Positions 61,554 through 64,000 of a DNA stretch of 64,000 nucleotides are shown here, piece after piece. The DNA is from Saccharomyces paradoxus (taxonomy: Eukaryota; Ascomycota; Saccharomycetes; Saccharomycetales; Saccharomycetaceae). The notes beneath the pieces were generated by a model. That model saw nothing but the letters and a program-made list of their open reading frames with translations, ran no database searches and was not told the DNA's origin. Numbering within the stretch: the stretch's first letter is position 1; every line of letters begins with the position of its first letter. The stretch spans positions 868,001-932,000 of the forward strand of contig NC_047499.1 of assembly GCF_002079055.1 (NCBI RefSeq), in the 5' to 3' direction. A program made the translations under genes and the position numbers.

Positions 61554-63167
61554 TCACAAAAAAATGTGCGATAGAAAAAAAGATATCAGCGAAAAAAATA
61601 AGGATGATTGGTAGAGGCTGTCTCCGGAGTTCCGGTTTTTTGTAGTTGTTTCATCTGAACTGCTGCTACTACTGCTACTACTGCTACTGCTACTTGGAAT
61701 TGCGGTGGCAATTAACGTTTGGTATTCAGAATTCTCTGAATAGGACGTCCAACTGATGTTATAGAAGTCCCCTGTTCCGATGGGACTGCCAGGTGTATAC
61801 ACCCATGTACTGTAGTATCCAGGAGCAGTCGTGGCACCCGGGACGCCGTCAGAAATAATTTTAATATCCTCTTCCTGATCGTTGAAGCTGGCCTGGGCAA
61901 TAGAAACTTCGCGGTTTTCTAAATCGTACACAACGTATGCGTCGACAAGAAAAGCATCTCCTAACACGAATCCCGAGTCAGTGGCTTCAATATTCAACAG
62001 GCAACGATCCTTGGCTGGTGTCACGAAATTAGATATGTTTGCAGAGATATTGAATCCTCCAAAATCAAAAGACAGTTGAGTATTGTTGACTTTCGAGCAG
62101 TCAACTATGTAGCCTTGGTCAACAGAGCTGTACTTTCCGCCAAAAATCTTGCCAATCGCATCTGCAATTCCAGTAGGTAGAGTAGAATAGGTTGTACCAG
62201 AATCAAACAATACAGGGAATTGAACCTCTGAAGCAGTTTTGTTTTTGGAGTCGCTATCTACAATCGCAACGCCCTGCGCTGTAACAAACATCCCTGGATT
62301 CAGTGAATCGATTGTATTGAAGGCCTGTAGCATAGGCACAGTGTAAAGCTGCCCTGAGTATTTACTTTTATCGACGGCACCAAATAAGATGCTTCCAAAG
62401 TGTGCGTCAGGTTCATTCAAAAACAAGGAATATGCTGTCTTCTCAATCTTCCCGTGACTTTTCAATGCCATAGGAAAGTTTTTATATTCAAAAGGGGTTA
62501 TATTATAGGCATTTTCAAGCGAATCTGTATTTTCTCCGACAGGAAGCGATATGCCCAGAATCCCAGCTTGGTTCTCTGTACTGTTGGCTACCCCAAAGGA
62601 AAAACTTTCTAATGTAATGTTTCCTAAGGAGACAACATCTGTTCCATACGTTCCTTTATAATACGTACCATCGCCATAAGTTTCATCAAAGTGAGTGTCA
62701 TTGTACTTGAAAGTAGAGGAGTTGCTGGCACTGAATGCACCCCAGTAGGAACAAAGAGTGGTATAAGCTTCTGATGAGATGGTGCTAGAGGGAAGCTCAG
62801 TGAATGTTGCGGTGAGCTCGTAGTTATCAGTTGAAGCGTAGTCTGATCCATAAGACATTAATTCGCAATAGGCATTATCGGCATCATTAACATACATATC
62901 TGAAGAGCCAGTATCCACCTGAAGGTACACGGTTTGAGGAGGGGTTCCGATTTCCAATTTGACGACATACATTCCTAAGGCATTCACCAAGGTCGAATTG
63001 AACACTTCATCTCTCTTAAAAATATCAGACGCACCTTGCGAGTCCATATCCGGAATATTTGCTAACTTTTGTACCGGTAACTTGACATAAGAGTTTGAGG
63101 ACGAGCCGAAAACAGTCTGAGAATAGGTCAAAGATAACGCTAACGATAGAAGGGGAAACAATTGCAT
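61554..63167 (-). CDS. GPI-anchored aspartic protease, yapsin, YPS6-like
   Basis: A yapsin-type aspartyl protease of 537 residues, equal to the length I recall for S. cerevisiae Yps6 and similar throughout. A signal peptide ([20 protein letters not shown]) is followed by a propeptide ending at the dibasic KR of IFKRDEVFN, the expected processing site. Both catalytic Asp are present, in [11 protein letters not shown] and LFDSGTTYS. The C-terminal end has a polySer run and a hydrophobic tail ([14 protein letters not shown]) for GPI anchoring. Yapsins shed and process cell-surface proteins, including Gas1-type substrates. In S288C YPS6 is YIR039C near the right end of chromosome IX; here it sits on a chromosome XIII-type end, so it is a relocated gene or a paralogue. 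Confidence 0.9.
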   Translation of the reverse strand: MQLFPLLSLALSLTYSQTVFGSSSNSYVKLPVQKLANIPDMDSQGASDIFKRDEVFNSTLVNALGMYVVKLEIGTPPQTVYLQVDTGSSDMYVNDADNAYCELMSYGSDYASTDNYELTATFTELPSSTISSEAYTTLCSYWGAFSASNSSTFKYNDTHFDETYGDGTYYKGTYGTDVVSLGNITLESFSFGVANSTENQAGILGISLPVGENTDSLENAYNITPFEYKNFPMALKSHGKIEKTAYSLFLNEPDAHFGSILFGAVDKSKYSGQLYTVPMLQAFNTIDSLNPGMFVTAQGVAIVDSDSKNKTASEVQFPVLFDSGTTYSTLPTGIADAIGKIFGGKYSSVDQGYIVDCSKVNNTQLSFDFGGFNISANISNFVTPAKDRCLLNIEATDSGFVLGDAFLVDAYVVYDLENREVSIAQASFNDQEEDIKIISDGVPGATTAPGYYSTWVYTPGSPIGTGDFYNISWTSYSENSEYQTLIATAIPSSSSSSSSSSSSSDETTTKNRNSGDSLYQSSLFFSLISFFLSHIFL

Positions 63168-64000
63168 ATTAGTAATATTCTGCTGTCCTCCGAATATTTT
63201 ATTTTAGACTTAAGTATACGAATTTAGAAACTCTTCCACTACAAAAGAAGAAAAAAAGACAGAACGAAAACCTCGAGCTCTGCCCCGATATTATAACATT
63301 AAGAACCCTTTATATACTCCTAACTTTGGTGAGCCGTTCGGAAACCTTAAGTCTTCAAAAGTTACTGGTTGTGTGGCGTCAACACACCAAATCTAGGCAT
63401 AGTTTTGCTTCCTTGGGATTCGTTCGAGACGTTTTGCAGCAGTGAGCGACAACGTAGCAAGTTCGGACCCTTAACCTCCCTGGATAAGGTACTATCTTTT
63501 TTTTTCTTTTTCCTTTTGCAGCGGAAACTTTCGGAGTTTTCGAAGAACAACTCGGAAGTAAGGAGAGACGCGATTGACTATGCTCTGCATAAGACGACCA
63601 ACAATACCCATAGAAGAATTGGTGGCCTTTTGCTTTTGCCTTCGCTTTTTCTTTCATACAGTGAAGCCAGCCAATTTTTACCGTACGGTTAAATGTATTA
63701 AGCTACTACAATTAAAAAGAAAGGTTTGCGTTTTTTATGCAATCCTCATCATCTCGAAGTTTTCAACAAAGCTGACAATGAGAGCTTTCTCAATCATTGC
63801 CGTTGTGGTCCACCAATTCATCCTTCTTAAACGCTTCGACAACATCCTTGGTGGCTCGAATGGTGTCTCTAACAGTGTTTCACCGATACTGGTTCTGTTT
63901 AACGAGGCAGTAAGCTCAATTTTGATGAATCTAAAATCTAGCTGAGTTACAATGTCTTGTATGTTTACACTTTTTGAATGATGTCACTTTACCGCTGAAA
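63168..64000. other. Yapsin promoter and right window edge
   Basis: A TATATA stretch at about 63311 lies 145 bp before the yapsin ATG. Overlapping short ORFs on both strands around 63369-63692 look like chance. On the minus strand a short coding-like fragment ends with a stop at 63790-63792 and reads RDTIRATKDVVEAFKKDE just before it; an adjacent frame continues it upstream. It may be the eroded 3' end of a gene I do not recognise. Confidence 0.4.

Noticed and set aside
63369-63692. Overlapping ORFs on both strands of about 90-107 codons near the right edge
   Set aside because: They oppose one another, contain a homopolymer-coded Phe run, and show no motif, signal peptide or plausible promoter.
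39325-64000. Possible Ty/LTR, X or Y' subtelomeric elements
   Set aside because: I looked for delta/sigma-type ends, telomeric TG repeats and helicase-like frames and saw none, so the block is subtelomeric in gene content only, with the telomere presumably further right.

Overview
The window is nuclear DNA of a budding yeast of the Saccharomyces sensu stricto group. From position 1 to about 39.3 kb the gene order and strands match the distal right arm of S. cerevisiae chromosome XIII: UBP15 (5' end cut), SCW10, FKS3, GAS1, PSE1, NIP1, YMR310C, GLC8, ELP6, TGL3, PRE5, YMR315W, DIA1, YMR317W, ADH6, FET4. Compared from memory with S288C, the conserved proteins (GAS1, ADH6, PSE1) differ at a few percent of residues, and the fast-evolving DIA1 and YMR317W differ more. 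This points to a sister species such as S. mikatae, S. jurei, S. paradoxus or S. kudriavzevii rather than S. cerevisiae, but I cannot settle the species. The genes are intron-free and promoters carry yeast-type sites. I saw no tRNA gene, no Ty/LTR element and no telomeric repeat.

Conserved arm (1-39324): three cell-wall glucan genes lie together (SCW10 glucanase, FKS3 glucan synthase, GAS1 glucanosyltransferase). They are followed by housekeeping genes: karyopherin PSE1, eIF3c NIP1, the SPOUT-type methyltransferase YMR310C, PP1 regulator GLC8, Elongator subunit ELP6, lipase TGL3 and proteasome alpha6 PRE5. Next come redox and invasion genes (YMR315W, DIA1, a huge Ser/Thr-rich wall-type protein YMR317W, ADH6) and the metal transporter FET4. 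Several promoters carry readable regulatory codes: SCB boxes between SCW10 and FKS3, a PAC+RRPE pair before YMR310C, a PACE-like box before PRE5, two Stb5 boxes before YMR315W, doubled Yap1-type boxes before ADH6, and an Aft1-type box before FET4.

Transition (39325-42413): about 3 kb with little intact coding potential, one small ORF near the position of YMR320W, and a decayed stretch that may once have been a zinc-cluster regulator.

Subtelomeric accessory block (42414-64000): this part departs from the S288C chromosome XIII end. It holds an intact S-methylmethionine/AdoMet module (SAM4-like methyltransferase plus SAM3-like permease), a YAT-family amino-acid permease I cannot match to an S288C gene and whose promoter has three GATAAG boxes, and a polyol module (HXT13/15/16/17-type transporter, mannitol dehydrogenase of the DSF1/YNR073C type, and a decayed SOR1/SOR2-type sorbitol dehydrogenase). 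Beyond these lie an ATO3-like acetate/ammonium protein, a secreted amidase-signature enzyme with no S288C counterpart that I know of, and a YPS6-like GPI-anchored aspartic protease. Read together, the block is a nutrient-scavenging cassette for nitrogen, sulfur and sugar alcohols. The permease, amidase and ATO gene are the parts most likely to be undescribed.
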